In this document: piece after piece, positions 6,068 through 6,945 of the stretch | Numbering within the stretch: the stretch's first letter is position 1 | Layout: the number at the start of each line of letters is the position of its first letter | DNA from: Conexibacter sp. | GTDB taxonomy: Bacteria > Actinomycetota > Thermoleophilia > Solirubrobacterales > Solirubrobacteraceae | DNA: 6,945 bases | Reading direction: 5' to 3' | Assembly (NCBI GenBank): GCA_025964055.1 | Contig: JAOPZP010000424.1 | Coordinates: 1-6,945 of the forward strand | The notes under the pieces: model-generated | What the model was told of the DNA's origin: nothing | Database searches by the model: none | What the model saw: the letters and a program-made list of their open reading frames with translations, nothing else | Program-made: the position numbers and the translations under genes

Positions 6068-6940
6068 ATGCTCCGCCTGAGCCTCAAGCGCCGCCGCAGC
6101 CTGCTGCCCTACCTCTTCCTGGGGCCGGGCATGCTGTGGCTGCTGATCTTCTTCGCCATCCCGCTCATCAACCAGGGCAGCGTGTCCCTGATGACCGGCA
6201 ACCCCGAGCAGGGGTACACGCTGCAGTGGCACTTCAGCACCTACACCCAGGCGCTCTCGGACTACGGCACGCAGTTCGGCCGGTCGGTGCTGTTCGCGGG
6301 CATCGCCACCGTGCTGTGCCTGATCATCGCCTTCCCGCTGGCCTACTTCATGGCCTACAAGGCCGGGCGCTGGAAGAACTTCATGCTGCTGCTGATCGTC
6401 CTGCCGTTCTTCACGTCCTACGTGCTGCGGACGGTGTCCTGGCAGCTGATCCTCAACGACAACGGCTGGGTCGTGCACCGCTTCCAGGACATCGGGCTGC
6501 TCAGCGGCAACGGCCGGCTGCTGGCCACGACGCCGGCGGTCATCGCCGGTATCACCTACAACTTCCTGCCGTTCATGGCCCTGCCGCTGTTCGTCTCGCT
6601 GGAGAAGATCGACCGGTGCCTGATCGAGGCCGCGACCGACCTGTACGCCAATCGCGCGACCGCCTTCCGCAGGGTCACGCTGCCGCTGGCGCTGCCGGGC
6701 ATCTTCGCGGGCTCGCTGCTGACGTTCATCCCCGCCTGCGGCGACTTCATCAACGCCGCGCTGCTGGGCACGCCCAAGCAGTACATGATCGGCAACGTCA
6801 TCCAGAGCAAGTTCCTCAACATCCTGGACTACCCGACCGCGGCCGCGCTGTCGTTCATCCTGATGTCGGCGATCCTCATCGGCATCCTGATCTACGCCCG
6901 ATTGCTCGGTACCCGCTCGCTGACGGAGGCCGCCCTGTGA
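6068..6940 (+). CDS. potB: Polyamine-type ABC transporter permease, PotB-like
   Basis: This is the first membrane subunit of the polyamine-type importer, 290 residues, normal for PotB. A basic N-terminus (KRRR at 7-10) precedes six likely membrane helices at about 14-34, 73-96, 104-124, 156-177, 208-228 and 258-278. LPYLFLGPGMLWLLIF-like and LPFFTSYVLRTVSW-like segments are typical of the PotB branch. The EAA loop that contacts PotA is E187-AATDLYANRATAFRRVTLPLALPG; the usual glycine of this motif is replaced by Tyr193. The ATG follows the binding-protein stop by 3 bases, with GGGGG (6055-6059) 8 bases upstream. The stop codon overlaps the next start (GTGA), so translation of the two permeases is probably coupled. 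Confidence 0.94.
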   Translation: MLRLSLKRRRSLLPYLFLGPGMLWLLIFFAIPLINQGSVSLMTGNPEQGYTLQWHFSTYTQALSDYGTQFGRSVLFAGIATVLCLIIAFPLAYFMAYKAGRWKNFMLLLIVLPFFTSYVLRTVSWQLILNDNGWVVHRFQDIGLLSGNGRLLATTPAVIAGITYNFLPFMALPLFVSLEKIDRCLIEAATDLYANRATAFRRVTLPLALPGIFAGSLLTFIPACGDFINAALLGTPKQYMIGNVIQSKFLNILDYPTAAALSFILMSAILIGILIYARLLGTRSLTEAAL

Positions 6941-6945
6941 CGACC
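6937..6945 (+). CDS. potC: Start of a second permease gene, presumably PotC (3' truncated)
   Basis: A GTG at 6937 overlaps the TGA of the preceding permease in a GTGA arrangement and is preceded by GGAGG (6925-6929) with a 7-base spacer. Only three codons (Met-Thr-Thr) are in the window. The identity is inferred from operon order: a PotA, PotD and PotB set lacks only its PotC partner. The sequence alone shows a well-formed translation start and nothing about the product. Confidence 0.6.

Noticed and set aside
4385..6478. Very long open frame on the minus strand opposite potA, potD and potB
   Set aside because: It mirrors three well-supported genes, its translation is low-complexity (His/Val/Arg/Gly-rich) without domains, and such frames are expected in GC-rich DNA.

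Overview
The window is GC-rich DNA, close to 70% G+C by eye. Third codon positions are strongly G/C, which is why long spurious open frames run opposite nearly every gene. The transporter types, the Tat-dependent lipoprotein signal and the TAnnnT-like promoter element suggest an actinobacterium. A deep-branching high-GC lineage such as Thermoleophilia/Solirubrobacterales is my guess from the look of the proteins; no marker gene here proves it.

Layout. Positions 1-2682 (+) hold the end of a carbohydrate ABC importer operon of the CUT1 (MalFGK/UgpAEC) type: a permease cut off by the window start, a second permease (575-1414) and a MalK/UgpC-type ATPase (1429-2682). The solute-binding protein is not present and probably lies upstream. 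A convergent gene on the minus strand (2692-3537) ends only 9 bp away. It encodes a 281-residue ParB/Srx-fold protein with a DGHHR motif and no recognisable DNA-binding helix-turn-helix. After a 171-bp divergent intergenic region with a good promoter candidate, a second importer operon begins at 3709 (+). It has the polyamine (PotABCD) type: ATPase (3709-4863), Tat/lipoprotein substrate-binding protein (4856-6064), first permease (6068-6940) and the first three codons of what should be the second permease (from 6937).

How the parts work together. Each operon encodes a high-affinity importer: an extracytoplasmic binding protein delivers substrate to a permease pair, and an ATPase dimer drives uptake. 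The first probably imports a sugar, oligosaccharide or glycerophosphodiester. The second probably imports a polyamine or a similar small cation. The pot-type genes overlap or nearly abut, so they are probably translationally coupled. The ParB-like gene is the least understood element; its place between the two transporters does not by itself establish a link to either.

I see no RNA gene, CRISPR array, insertion sequence or phage feature. The window is mostly ordinary transport biology. The points worth a second look are the ParB/Srx-like protein, a small inverted repeat over the potA -35 box, an insertion in the UgpC-type ATPase, and start-site and motif details in the pot-type genes.
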